From Streptomyces sp. MA5143a (GTDB lineage: Bacteria > Actinomycetota > Actinomycetes > Streptomycetales > Streptomycetaceae): a DNA stretch of 64,000 bases. The notes under the pieces are model-generated. The model saw only the letters and a program-made list of their open reading frames with translations. It ran no database searches and was not told where the DNA came from. Of the stretch, positions 25,082 through 33,866 are shown piece after piece (position 1 is the stretch's first letter; each line of letters opens with the position of its first letter). The stretch spans positions 62,001-126,000 of the forward strand of contig NZ_OLMK01000001.1 of assembly GCF_900290235.1 (NCBI RefSeq). Direction: 5' to 3'. The position numbers were made by a program, and so were the translations under genes.

Positions 25082-27298
25082 TCCCTGCCCTCCTTGCCCG
25101 ACGCCTACGACGACATCCCGTCGCTCGGCAGGCTCCGCCAGCCCACGCCCCGCACCCGCGGCGGGGACGGCATCCCGGCCCCGCGCCCGGAGATGCGCAA
25201 CCCGTCATCGCCCGCCATCGGCGTGCGCCCGAGACACCCGAGCGGCACCAAGTCCCCCACGACCGGCCGGGGTGCCCCCACCCCACCGACCGGCACGCCT
25301 GCCGGAAACCAGGCCCCTACCCAACCGTCGCTTCCGGGCCCCCGCCGCCCCACCGAGCTGCCCCCCGCCCACACCACGTTGATCTGCGTCGCTCTGCCGG
25401 GCCTCGCGATCTCCGGCGAACACGGTCAGCTGACCGGCGAGGGGCTGGAAGGCTTCTACCGAGGGGGGCGGCGCATGCTCTCCCGCTGTCAGATCCGTGT
25501 GGCCGGACGAGAGCCCCTTCCGGTACAGGCACGGATGGTCACGGCCGACCGGGCCCGCTTCGTGGGCACGCTGCGCGTCTCCGCCGACGCCGGCCCCGAC
25601 CCGGACGTCATGGTCGAACGGACCCGCCACGCCGACGGCACCGAGCGGATCACCCTGCACAGTACGGCCCGCCGCCCACTGCGCCTGCCCGTCGAGGTGT
25701 CCCTGGGCACGGACCTCGCGGAACTGGGCGCCGTCGCCTCCGGCAGCGCCGGGAAGGAGCTGCCCGCCAGCGTCCATGACGCGGGCCTGCGCTGGTCCTG
25801 CGCCACAGGTCATTCGACCGTCACCGCCTCCCCGCCACCCGCCGACGCCCTGGCCTCGGCCGGACTGCTGCGCTGGGAGCTGGAACTGCCTCCCGGTGGC
25901 TCGCGCAGCGTGGAGCTACGGGTACGACCGGACGGGGCGGGCCCCCTCAGACCGGTGGGACGCGGAGCCACGAGCCCCCTCGCCCAGGCGGAGGCCGCGG
26001 GTGACGACTCCCGGGCCGGGGCGCTGCTGCACACATGCCTGGAAGACCTGGAAGCTCTGCTGCTGCGCGACCCCGCCAACCCGTCCGACATCCATCTCGC
26101 GGCGGGCGCTCCCTGGCGCTGCGGCATGGCCCCGGCCGACGCCCTGATCGCGGCCCGCATGACGCTGCCCCTCGGCACGCGTCTCGCCGCGGGCACCCTG
26201 CGCACCCTGGCCCGCACCCAACTCGCGGGCCCGGCGGCCAGGTCAGGCATGATCCCCGGCCCACGGAGGGACGCGGGCCCTCATCTGCCGCCGGGCTGCA
26301 CCGGCACCGAAGCCACCCTCCTCTTCCCCGTACTCCTGGCCGAGGCCAGACGCTGGGGGATGCCCGAGCAGGAGACGGAGGACCTGCTACCCGCCGCCGA
26401 GCGCTGTCTGCGGTGGCTGCGGGCCACCGTCGGCGCCGGAACCTATCTGCCCGACCCGGGCCCCGGCGGCCCGCTGCGCTGCGAGACCCAGGCACACGCC
26501 CACCGGGCCGCCCTGCTGGGCGCCGACCTGCTCGACGCGTACGACCGCCCCGGCGCGGACGAGCTGAGGGAGTGGGCGATACGACTGCGCACCCGATTCC
26601 AGGTGGACTTCTGGGTCGAGGACCGCGGCGGCGGCAGACCCGCCGCCGCCCGCACCCCCGACGGGCGCCTCGTCCCGCATCTGGGCGCGGCCGGCGCCCA
26701 CCTCCTCGACACGGGACTGCTGGGCGGGGGCCGCCAGGCTCCGGGCCTGCTCGGCAAGGTGCAGACCGAGCAGCTCGCGCGGCTGCTCGGAGGACCTGCC
26801 ATGGACTCCGGGTGGGGGCTGCGCAGCCTCGGCGCGAAGGAGGTGGCGCACAACCCGTTCGGGCATCGCAGCGGTGCCGTGCGCGTGCAGGAGACGGCGA
26901 TCGCGGTCGCCGGGCTCGCGGCGGCGGGCTACGAGAAGCAGGCGAGCGCTCTGATGCGGGGAGTGCTGGCAGCGGCCGAGAGTTTCGGCCACCGGCTGCC
27001 GGAGATGTACGCGGGGGAGCAGCGCACGGCGGGCGGCGCGCCGCTGCCGCATCCGGCCGCCTGCAGACCGGCCGCGACGGCGGCGGCCTCGGGTGTGCTG
27101 CTGCTCACCACCCTCGTGGGCATCCGGCCGGACACTCCGGCCGGCACCGTGACGCTGCGTCCGGTGAGCAGCGCACCGCTGGGCGAGATCGGCCTGACCG
27201 GCCTGCGCGTGGCCGGCGCCCCCTTCGCCGTGCGCGTCAGCAGACTGGGGCTCGCCATGGTCGAGGAAGCGGCCGGCGGTCTGCAGTTGGGAGGGTGA
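25079..27298 (+). CDS. Glycogen-debranching N-terminal-domain / amylo-alpha-1,6-glucosidase-like protein
   Basis: The protein is 739 residues from ATG 25079 (MSLPSLPDAYDD). The first 90 residues are Pro/Arg-rich. The next domain (LICVALPGLAISGEHGQLTGEGLEGFYRGGRRMLSRC, near 95-130) has the layout of the GDE_N domain, with the conserved 'duty-free strong drug' type FYRGGRR/DTR turn. The C-terminal half has the (alpha/alpha)6 toroid pattern of amylo-alpha-1,6-glucosidases: SDIHLAAGAPWRCGMAPADALIAARM, FQVDFWVEDRGGGRPAAA, LRSLGAKEVAHNPFGHRSGAVRVQETAIAVAGLAAAGY. The WCGMFGRD-like catalytic segment reads PWRCGMAPAD. A carbohydrate-active role is likely; the substrate is unknown. Confidence 0.78.
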   Translation: MSLPSLPDAYDDIPSLGRLRQPTPRTRGGDGIPAPRPEMRNPSSPAIGVRPRHPSGTKSPTTGRGAPTPPTGTPAGNQAPTQPSLPGPRRPTELPPAHTTLICVALPGLAISGEHGQLTGEGLEGFYRGGRRMLSRCQIRVAGREPLPVQARMVTADRARFVGTLRVSADAGPDPDVMVERTRHADGTERITLHSTARRPLRLPVEVSLGTDLAELGAVASGSAGKELPASVHDAGLRWSCATGHSTVTASPPPADALASAGLLRWELELPPGGSRSVELRVRPDGAGPLRPVGRGATSPLAQAEAAGDDSRAGALLHTCLEDLEALLLRDPANPSDIHLAAGAPWRCGMAPADALIAARMTLPLGTRLAAGTLRTLARTQLAGPAARSGMIPGPRRDAGPHLPPGCTGTEATLLFPVLLAEARRWGMPEQETEDLLPAAERCLRWLRATVGAGTYLPDPGPGGPLRCETQAHAHRAALLGADLLDAYDRPGADELREWAIRLRTRFQVDFWVEDRGGGRPAAARTPDGRLVPHLGAAGAHLLDTGLLGGGRQAPGLLGKVQTEQLARLLGGPAMDSGWGLRSLGAKEVAHNPFGHRSGAVRVQETAIAVAGLAAAGYEKQASALMRGVLAAAESFGHRLPEMYAGEQRTAGGAPLPHPAACRPAATAAASGVLLLTTLVGIRPDTPAGTVTLRPVSSAPLGEIGLTGLRVAGAPFAVRVSRLGLAMVEEAAGGLQLGG

Positions 27299-27451
27299 CC
27301 TCGGTGGACGCGTGATCGACCACGTCCTGTGCGGACGCTGCGAAGGCTCGCCGGGTGGATCATGAGTCAGGTGTCGGACAGAAGCGGATCAAGAACGGAA
27401 GCGACCACTGAAGGGAGTGTTTATCGTCAGGAAGACGACTATGATCGCGGC

Positions 27452-28210
27452 ATGCCCTACGACCCGTCGGACTACCCGCCCTTCGCCGTCACCGTCGACC
27501 TGGTCGTGCTGACCGTCCGCCGCCACGCGCTGTGCGCACTGACCGTGCGACGGGGCGAACAGCCCTTCCAGGGGCGGTGGGCGCTGCCCGGCGGCTTCGT
27601 GCGGCCCAACGAGGATCTGGCGCAGGCCGCCGCGCGGGAACTGTCCGAGGAGACCGGGCTGACCGCCCACGATCCGTCCGCCCCGGCGCAGGACAACGGT
27701 GCGCACCTGGAGCAGTTGGCGACCTACGGCGACCCGAAGCGGGACCCGCGGATGAGGGTCGTCAGCGTCGCCCACCTCGCTCTCGCCCCCGACCTGCCGG
27801 CACCCCGGCCGGGCGGCGACGCGAACAGCGCGCGCTGGGCGCCCGTCGAGGAGTTGCTGGCTCAGGACGGCTACGGGCGCGACGGCGAACCGGTGGCGCC
27901 GCTGGCCTTCGACCACGCGCAGATCCTGGCGGACGGCGTGGAGCGTGCTCGCTCGAAGATCGAGTACTCCTCACTGGCGACCGCCTTCTGCCCGCCGGAG
28001 TTCACCGTCGGTGAGCTGCGCCGCGTCTACGAGGCGGTGTGGGCCGTGGCGCTCGACCCGCGCAATTTCCACCGCAAGGTGACGGGCACGCCCGGCTTCC
28101 TGGTGCCGACCGGTGGCACCACCACCCGGCAGGGCGGCCGCCCCGCCCAGCTCTTCCGTGCCGGTGGCGCCACCCTCCTCAACCCGCCGATGCTCCGCCC
28201 CGAGGTCTGA
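27452..28210 (+). CDS. Nudix hydrolase with C-terminal winged helix (NrtR-like)
   Basis: The protein is 252 residues from ATG 27452. The Nudix box is complete (G-FVRPNE, then seven residues, then RELSEETGL), so hydrolysis of a nucleoside-diphosphate derivative is possible. The C-terminal half (FTVGELRRVYEAVWAVALDPRNFHRKVTGTPGFLVPTG) is the winged-helix tail found in NrtR-type regulators and related ADP-ribose Nudix proteins. It could therefore be an ADP-ribose-sensing regulator, an enzyme, or both. A TATGAT hexamer at 27440-27445 lies six bases before the ATG and suggests leaderless transcription. An imperfect TCGTC-N5-GACGA palindrome (about 27424-27439) just before it could be an autoregulatory site. 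Confidence 0.85.
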   Translation: MPYDPSDYPPFAVTVDLVVLTVRRHALCALTVRRGEQPFQGRWALPGGFVRPNEDLAQAAARELSEETGLTAHDPSAPAQDNGAHLEQLATYGDPKRDPRMRVVSVAHLALAPDLPAPRPGGDANSARWAPVEELLAQDGYGRDGEPVAPLAFDHAQILADGVERARSKIEYSSLATAFCPPEFTVGELRRVYEAVWAVALDPRNFHRKVTGTPGFLVPTGGTTTRQGGRPAQLFRAGGATLLNPPMLRPEV

Positions 28211-28329
28211 CGGGGGCGCACCGCACGGAGCCGAGGTCTGTCCGACCACTCGGCCCGGCGCAGCCCGCTGCCTCGAAGTGAGTCGCGAGGTGCCCGGAAA
28301 ACCGGACATATCGCGCTATCTTGCTTCGG

Positions 28330-30420
28330 GTGATCCAGGCCATCGGACTGACCAGCACCCCTCGCAAGGAGCTTCCGCCCGCCGTCGACGACGTGTCGTT
28401 CGAGGCGCACTCCGGCCGTGTCACCGCACTCCTCGGAACGCCGGGTGCGGGCAGGACGACCGTGCTGAGGCTGATGCTCGAACTCCAAAAGGGCCGCGGA
28501 ATCACCTACTTCAGAGGCCGCCCCCTGCACCGCGTCGCGCACCCCAACCGTGAGGTGGGTGTTCTGCTCGGTGAAGTGCCGGGGCATCCGGCCCGCACGG
28601 TCCGCGGTCATCTGCGGATGCTGTGCGCGGCCGCGGGACTGCCGGTGCGGCGGGCCGACGAAGTGCTGGAGGCGGTGGGCCTGGTCAGTCTGCGCGAGGC
28701 CCGGTTGAGCACCCTCTCGCGGGGCATGGACCGCCGACTCGGCCTGGCCTGTGCGCTGCTGTCCGACCCGCATGCCCTCGTCCTCGACGAGCCCACCCAC
28801 GGGTTGTCCGTGCGCGAAGGGCGTTGGTTGCACGGGATCATGCGGGCGCACGCGACCCGGGGCGGCACCGTCCTGTTCACCACCGGCGACCCCAGGGAGG
28901 CCGCACAGATCGCCGACCGGGTCCTCACCCTCCAGCAGGGCCGGCTCGTAGCCGACCAGGACGTCGCCGAATTCTCCCGCACCCGCCTCCGCCCCCGGGT
29001 GGCCGTCCGCACCCCGCATGCCGCCCGCCTCGGCGCCCTGCTGGCCAAGGAGGCCCGGACCGCACGACGTTCCGTGGAGATCGTCCGAGAGGGCGGCAAC
29101 CGGCTCTCGGTGTACGGGAGTACCTGCGCGGAGGTCGGTGAGACCGCGTTCCGGCACGGCATCCTCGTACACCAACTCGCGGATGAGATCGGTGACATGG
29201 GGCCGACTGCCTCGGCGGCCTCGACTGCCTCGGCGGCCTCGACTGCCTCGGCGGCGACGGAAGCGGCGGTCGCGACACCGACACCGTCGCGGCCTGGTGA
29301 CGGAACACCGGGGGAGGCGGATTCCGGTGACTCGGTCGAGGATCCACAGGGGGTGGGCGATGACCCCGGGGTGGCTGCGCAAGAGCGCCGGACGCCACCG
29401 GCGGGCTCCTCAACGCCCTCCACTCCTCCCGCCGCTGACCGCGGTCCCGTGAGTCACGGAAACCTCGCGGACTCCGCCGGTCCCGCTGATCCCATTGCTC
29501 ACTCCAGCCCTATCAGCCACACACATCACACCAACACCGCCGACGCTTCGAGGCAACTCAGCCACCAATCGCCCCACCTGCCCCGCCTGCCCCGGTCGGT
29601 CGAGGCCGGCGCTCTGCCCCCGCTCCCGCCCCCCATCGCCGTTCGCCCGGCGCCGAACCCCCTGCGTCCGGTGCTCTACGAGTTGCGCCGGGCCATGGGG
29701 GTCGGGACCGGATATGTGACCGCGGTCGTCGTGATCGTCGTCTCCGCGGTCATGGCCGTGGTGCTGGCCGGGATGGGGCACACGCCGCAGCCGCGGCTGC
29801 TGGCCGCGTGGCCGCGGGAGCTTCCGCTGCCGCCCGCGGCCGTCGGGGCGGGGCTGCTCGGTGCGATGGCATTCGGGGACGAGTTCCGGTACCCGGCGCT
29901 GGCCGTGGACCGCGGCCCCGTACCCCGCCGCCTGGGGCTGCTGGCGGCGAAACTCCTCGTCTCGGCCGCCACCGGGCTGCTGCTGGCCCTGTTCACCGTC
30001 GGCTGCGACCTGGAAGTCCTCTACCTGCTCCACGGACCGGAACTCACCTCCGTCCCCGGTGCCTGGTTGCCGCTCGGTGCCAGTTGGCTCGGCCTCGTCG
30101 TGGGGTGCGCCTGGGCGGGGGTGCTCGCCGCGGGGGTCTTCCGTTCCACCAGCGCGGGGCTGGCGGCCGTGGTCGCCGTCCCCCTCCTCGTCGTCCCCCT
30201 GGTGCAGAAGGCGCTACAGGGGCCGACTGTGCGACATGCGATCGGATTTCCGATGCGGCTGCGCGAGCTCGTGCTGACGCAGTGGCCGTTCGGAGGTGAT
30301 CGCTACGTGGAGGCGGCGGCGCAGGTGATCGTCCAACCCGAGGGAGGCGCGCTGCTGTTGTCGCTGACCGCGCTGCTGGGGGCCTACCTGTTCACGACGG
30401 TACGCAGCGGGGTCCGATGA
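28330..30420 (+). CDS. ABC transporter: degenerate ATPase fused to a membrane permease domain
   Basis: The protein is 696 residues from GTG 28330; TTG 28321 is possible, but a TATCTT hexamer at 28317-28322 favours a leaderless GTG. Residues 1-210 are an ABC ATPase with altered motifs: Walker A is GTPGAGRTT (Arg for the usual Lys), the signature is LSRGMDRRLGLA, Walker B is HALVLDEPTHG, and the H-loop region FTTGDPREA lacks the usual histidine. A long linker (about 285-440) is Ala/Ser/Thr/Pro-rich with tandem repeats. About six hydrophobic segments follow from about 465 to 690. It probably acts as a one-polypeptide exporter or regulatory ABC protein; weak or absent ATPase activity is possible. 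whiH lies immediately downstream. Confidence 0.82.
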   Translation: MIQAIGLTSTPRKELPPAVDDVSFEAHSGRVTALLGTPGAGRTTVLRLMLELQKGRGITYFRGRPLHRVAHPNREVGVLLGEVPGHPARTVRGHLRMLCAAAGLPVRRADEVLEAVGLVSLREARLSTLSRGMDRRLGLACALLSDPHALVLDEPTHGLSVREGRWLHGIMRAHATRGGTVLFTTGDPREAAQIADRVLTLQQGRLVADQDVAEFSRTRLRPRVAVRTPHAARLGALLAKEARTARRSVEIVREGGNRLSVYGSTCAEVGETAFRHGILVHQLADEIGDMGPTASAASTASAASTASAATEAAVATPTPSRPGDGTPGEADSGDSVEDPQGVGDDPGVAAQERRTPPAGSSTPSTPPAADRGPVSHGNLADSAGPADPIAHSSPISHTHHTNTADASRQLSHQSPHLPRLPRSVEAGALPPLPPPIAVRPAPNPLRPVLYELRRAMGVGTGYVTAVVVIVVSAVMAVVLAGMGHTPQPRLLAAWPRELPLPPAAVGAGLLGAMAFGDEFRYPALAVDRGPVPRRLGLLAAKLLVSAATGLLLALFTVGCDLEVLYLLHGPELTSVPGAWLPLGASWLGLVVGCAWAGVLAAGVFRSTSAGLAAVVAVPLLVVPLVQKALQGPTVRHAIGFPMRLRELVLTQWPFGGDRYVEAAAQVIVQPEGGALLLSLTALLGAYLFTTVRSGVR
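29205..29258 (+). repeat. 18-bp in-frame tandem repeat in the ABC protein linker
   Basis: GACTGCCTCGGCGGCCTC is present at 29205-29222 and 29223-29240, with a third partial copy from 29241. It encodes the TASAAS repeats in the linker. Confidence 0.9.
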
Positions 30421-30430
30421 GGATCGCCCT

Positions 30431-30552
30431 CACCCTTTCGTGCTCACCCTCCGTGCTCTTCCGTCGCCGCAATGTGCACAACTCCTCGTAGAACGCCCAT
30501 TTCTTTCCGATAAGGCGTCAATTACGAAGGGGTGAGCGATCACCCTTTCGTG
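30431..30552. promoter_or_regulatory. whiH promoter region: WhiG-like -10 and candidate WhiH operator
   Basis: CCGATAA at 30507-30513 matches the core of the sigma-WhiG -10 consensus (GCCGATAA); only a weak -35 (TAGA, 30489-30492, 13-base spacing) is visible. Downstream, CGAAGGGGTGA (30525-30535) and TCACCCTTTCG (30540-30550) form an 11-4-11 inverted repeat with one mismatch. CACCCTTTCGTG occurs at 30431-30442 and again at 30541-30552. A GntR-family protein such as WhiH would be expected to bind such a palindrome. Known biology says whiH depends on WhiG and is likely autorepressed. Confidence 0.65.
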
Positions 30553-30605
30553 TGCTTTTCACCAAAGACCTCAAGGGAGTTGAGAACGCAGCCGACAAAG
30601 GATGC

Positions 30606-31493
30606 GTGAGTACCCTTGCGCACACCATGATGACCGCCGCCCGCTCCGCCGATTCCGGCCTCGCAGGACCGGGCGAACTCGACCGCTACCCCTACGCCGA
30701 GCACCCCGGCGTCGACCGTGTCGGCATTCCCTCCTGGGACGGCGCGGACCCCGAGCTGGGGCGCGTGGGCCGTCGCGCCGCCGGGAGCCGTGGACGCGGG
30801 CTCCACGGCCAACTCGTCCAGCAGCTCGGCCAGATGATCGTCTCCGGCGACCTCGGGGCCGACCGCCCGCTCGTCCCCGAGGAGATCGGTCAGCGGTTCG
30901 AGGTCTCCCGCACCGTCGTCCGTGAGACCCTCCGCGTACTGGAGGCGAAGGGGCTGGTCAGCGCCCGCCCGAACGTCGGCACGCGCGTCCGCCCGGTCAG
31001 CGACTGGAACCTGCTCGACCCGGACATCATCGAGTGGCGGGCCTTCGGCCCTCAGCGCGACGACCAGCGGCGCGAGCTCAGCGAGCTGCGCTGGACGATC
31101 GAGCCGCTCGCCGCCCGCCTCGCCGCCGGGCACGGCCGCGACGACGTCCAGCAGAGGCTCGGCGACATGGTCGAGCTCATGGGGCACGCCATGGCCCAGG
31201 GCGACGCGCTGACCTTCTCCCGCGCGGACGCCGAGTTCCACTCGCTGCTCATCCAGGTCGCCGGCAACCGCATGCTGGAGCACCTCTCCGGCATCGTCTC
31301 GGCTGCGCTCCAGGTCTCCGGCGGCCCCGCCACCGGCTGTGACCGGCCGGGCGAGTCGACCCTCGTGCACCACGCCCGGATCGTCGACGCCCTCGCCGCG
31401 GGCGACGGCGGAGCGGCCGAGACGGCCATGCGACAGCTGCTGACGGTCCACCCCGAGGTGGAACGTGTGGTGCCCGCGCCGCGCGAGCACTGA
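30606..31493 (+). CDS. whiH: WhiH, GntR-family sporulation regulator
   Basis: WhiH is needed for sporulation septation in aerial hyphae of Streptomyces. GTG 30606 (VSTLAHTMMTAARS) after AAAGG gives 295 residues. An N-terminal extension of about 70 residues precedes the GntR winged helix (LHGQLVQQLGQMIVSGDL ... VPEEIGQRFEVSRTVVRETLRVLEAKGLVSARPNVGTRV). The FCD helical effector domain follows (about 150-280), with the metal/ligand residues of RADAEFHSLLIQVAGNRML and LVHHARIVDALAAGD. hrdB lies next on the same strand, as in S. coelicolor, and this synteny supports the symbol. Transcription probably starts from the WhiG-like promoter above. Confidence 0.93.
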   Translation: MSTLAHTMMTAARSADSGLAGPGELDRYPYAEHPGVDRVGIPSWDGADPELGRVGRRAAGSRGRGLHGQLVQQLGQMIVSGDLGADRPLVPEEIGQRFEVSRTVVRETLRVLEAKGLVSARPNVGTRVRPVSDWNLLDPDIIEWRAFGPQRDDQRRELSELRWTIEPLAARLAAGHGRDDVQQRLGDMVELMGHAMAQGDALTFSRADAEFHSLLIQVAGNRMLEHLSGIVSAALQVSGGPATGCDRPGESTLVHHARIVDALAAGDGGAAETAMRQLLTVHPEVERVVPAPREH

Positions 31494-32171
31494 GGGCACA
31501 CGGGGCGCGACAGGAGCGGCCCGGTCGCGGTGTGAGCCCTCGACGACCCTGATCGGCCGGCGAACCGCGTGCCGCCGGACCCCATCGGATCCTTCCGGGA
31601 TTCGGCGGGGCCCGGCGGCGCGACGGGCCGAGGTTCGACGGTCGGGGCGCGGCTGTCCGTGGGCGTAGATGCCCTGGGTCGCCGTCCTTCCCGGGCGTGC
31701 GAAACGCGCCGGCCCCGCTCCCGTCATCCCGACCGGCTGGCGTCGACCCGATCGCCGCTGGATCGACGGCCGCCGATTGTCCCGTCCCCGTCGGCCCCCG
31801 GCTCTCAGAACGGGACCGTAACCCTCCGCAAATGTGGCGGACCCCTGCTGGGGAGTTCGTTCGGGAATCGTGTGGGTACACGAGGCAAGAGCACCGGTCG
31901 TGGCCCTGCTCGACTACCTCTGGCCATGTCTGACCGCTTTTGAGCGCTTACGGGGTGTGACTCGGGCCACGCAGATTGGGCGTAACGCTCGCGGGAACCA
32001 CGCGATGACCTAAGAGGTGACAGCCGCGGAGGGAATACGGACGCCGTTCACGGCGCTGTGCATCTTCCCGGCCCCCGCCCGCACCGTCGGCCCATCCCCA
32101 AGCCGGTGGTCGGCTCCTGTCCACAGTGGACGGGGCCGGAAGCCGTTTTCCAACGTTCCGAGAGGTTGTTC
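31494..32171. other. 678-bp upstream region of hrdB
   Basis: No gene with proper coding bias was seen. It contains a GGGAAT hexamer (31863-31868) that could be the -35 of a SigR-type promoter, but no GTT follows at the right distance. The best promoter is the ShbA-like one at 31982-32008. Confidence 0.55.
31982..32008 (+). promoter_or_regulatory. ShbA-type promoter of hrdB
   Basis: GTAAC (31982-31986) and CGATGA (32003-32008) are 16 bases apart. They match the promoter reported for the ECF sigma factor ShbA, the main activator of hrdB in Streptomyces (GTAAC-C-N16-CGATGA type). It would give a leader of about 155 bases. Confidence 0.75.
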
Positions 32172-33710
32172 GTGTCGGCCAGCACATCCCGTACGCTCCC
32201 GCCGGAGATCGCCGAGTCCGTCTCTGTCATGGCGCTCATTGAGCGGGGAAAGGCTGAGGGGCAGATCGCCGGCGACGATGTGCGTCGGGCCTTCGAAGCT
32301 GACCAGATCCCGGCCACTCAGTGGAAAAACGTACTGCGCAGCCTCAACCAGATCCTCGAGGAAGAGGGTGTGACGCTGATGGTCAGTGCCGCGGAGCCCA
32401 AGCGCACCCGAAAGAGCGTCGCAGCGAAGAGTCCGGCCAAGCGCACCGCCACCAAGACGGTCGCGGCGAAGACGGTGACCACCAAGAAGGCCACCCCCGC
32501 CGCACCGACGGCACCCGCGGCCGAAGCCTCCGCCGAGGACGCCCCCGCCAAGAAGGCCGTAGCCAAGAAGGCGACTGCCAAGAAGGCGGCCCCCGCCAAG
32601 AAGACCGTCGCCGCCAAGAAGACGGTGGCGAAGAAGACAGCCGGCAAGAAGGACGACGCCGAGCTCCTCGAGGAAGAAGTCCTCGAGGAGACCCCCGGCG
32701 GCAAGCCCGGTGACGAGCCCGAGGGCGCCGAGAGCGCCGGTTTCGTGCTCTCCGACGAGGACGAGGACGACGCGCCGGCCCAGCAGGTCGCCGCCGCCGG
32801 TGCCACCGCCGACCCCGTCAAGGACTACCTCAAGCAGATCGGCAAGGTCCCCCTGCTCAACGCCGAGCAGGAGGTCGAGCTCGCCAAGCGCATCGAGGCC
32901 GGTCTGTTCGCCGAGGACAAGCTGTCCAACGCCGACAAGCTCGCCCCCAAGCTCAAGCGCGAGCTGGAGATCATCGCCGAGGACGGCCGCCGCGCCAAGA
33001 ACCACCTCCTGGAGGCCAACCTCCGTCTGGTGGTCTCCTTGGCCAAGCGCTACACCGGCCGCGGCATGCTCTTCCTGGACCTCATCCAGGAGGGCAACCT
33101 CGGTCTGATCCGCGCCGTCGAGAAGTTCGACTACACCAAGGGCTACAAGTTCTCCACGTATGCCACCTGGTGGATCCGTCAGGCGATCACCCGGGCCATG
33201 GCCGACCAGGCCCGCACCATCCGTATCCCGGTGCACATGGTCGAGGTCATCAACAAGCTCGCGCGCGTCCAGCGCCAGATGCTCCAGGACCTGGGTCGCG
33301 AGCCCACTCCGGAGGAGCTGGCCAAGGAACTCGACATGACCCCGGAGAAGGTCATCGAGGTCCAGAAGTACGGCCGCGAGCCGATCTCCCTGCACACTCC
33401 ACTGGGCGAGGACGGCGACAGCGAGTTCGGTGACCTCATCGAGGACTCCGAGGCCGTCGTCCCGGCCGACGCGGTCAGCTTCACGCTCCTCCAGGAGCAG
33501 CTGCACTCCGTCCTCGACACGCTCTCCGAGCGCGAGGCGGGCGTCGTCTCCATGCGCTTCGGTCTCACCGACGGTCAGCCGAAGACCCTCGACGAGATCG
33601 GCAAGGTGTACGGCGTCACGCGTGAGCGCATTCGCCAGATCGAGTCGAAGACGATGTCGAAGCTGCGCCACCCGTCGCGCTCGCAGGTCCTGCGCGACTA
33701 CCTGGACTGA
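32172..33710 (+). CDS. hrdB: Principal RNA polymerase sigma factor HrdB
   Basis: HrdB is the essential housekeeping sigma factor. GTG 32172 ([16 protein letters not shown]), after GAGAGG, gives 512 residues, close to the known 511 of S. coelicolor. Region 1.1 covers residues 1-75. A Lys/Ala/Thr-rich disordered segment (about 80-170, AKKA/KKTVA repeats) and an acidic stretch follow. Region 1.2 begins at [16 protein letters not shown], region 2 includes [57 protein letters not shown], and region 4.2 is [30 protein letters not shown] ShbA-type promoter lies upstream and a terminator downstream. Confidence 0.98.
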   Translation: MSASTSRTLPPEIAESVSVMALIERGKAEGQIAGDDVRRAFEADQIPATQWKNVLRSLNQILEEEGVTLMVSAAEPKRTRKSVAAKSPAKRTATKTVAAKTVTTKKATPAAPTAPAAEASAEDAPAKKAVAKKATAKKAAPAKKTVAAKKTVAKKTAGKKDDAELLEEEVLEETPGGKPGDEPEGAESAGFVLSDEDEDDAPAQQVAAAGATADPVKDYLKQIGKVPLLNAEQEVELAKRIEAGLFAEDKLSNADKLAPKLKRELEIIAEDGRRAKNHLLEANLRLVVSLAKRYTGRGMLFLDLIQEGNLGLIRAVEKFDYTKGYKFSTYATWWIRQAITRAMADQARTIRIPVHMVEVINKLARVQRQMLQDLGREPTPEELAKELDMTPEKVIEVQKYGREPISLHTPLGEDGDSEFGDLIEDSEAVVPADAVSFTLLQEQLHSVLDTLSEREAGVVSMRFGLTDGQPKTLDEIGKVYGVTRERIRQIESKTMSKLRHPSRSQVLRDYLD

Positions 33711-33752
33711 GCCCGCAGCGGACCCGTCCGCGCGACAGGCCGAGACAGGCAT

Positions 33753-33788
33753 CGAAGACCCGGTTCCCTCGAAGGGGCCGGGTCTTCG
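33753..33788 (+). terminator. Terminator after hrdB
   Basis: CGAAGACCCGG (33753-33763) pairs with CCGGGTCTTCG (33778-33788), and the enclosed CCCTCGAAGGGG strengthens the hairpin. It starts 43 bases after the hrdB stop. Confidence 0.9.
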
Positions 33789-33866
33789 GCGTGGGCGCGG
33801 CATGCGGGCGCCCGCCACGTGGATAACTCTGGGTGTGCCATCCATCTCCCAGAGTCAGGAGCGCGC

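Noticed and set aside
31863..31885. SigR promoter for hrdB starting at GGGAAT
   Set aside because: No GTT element lies 16-19 bases downstream, so only half of the motif is present.
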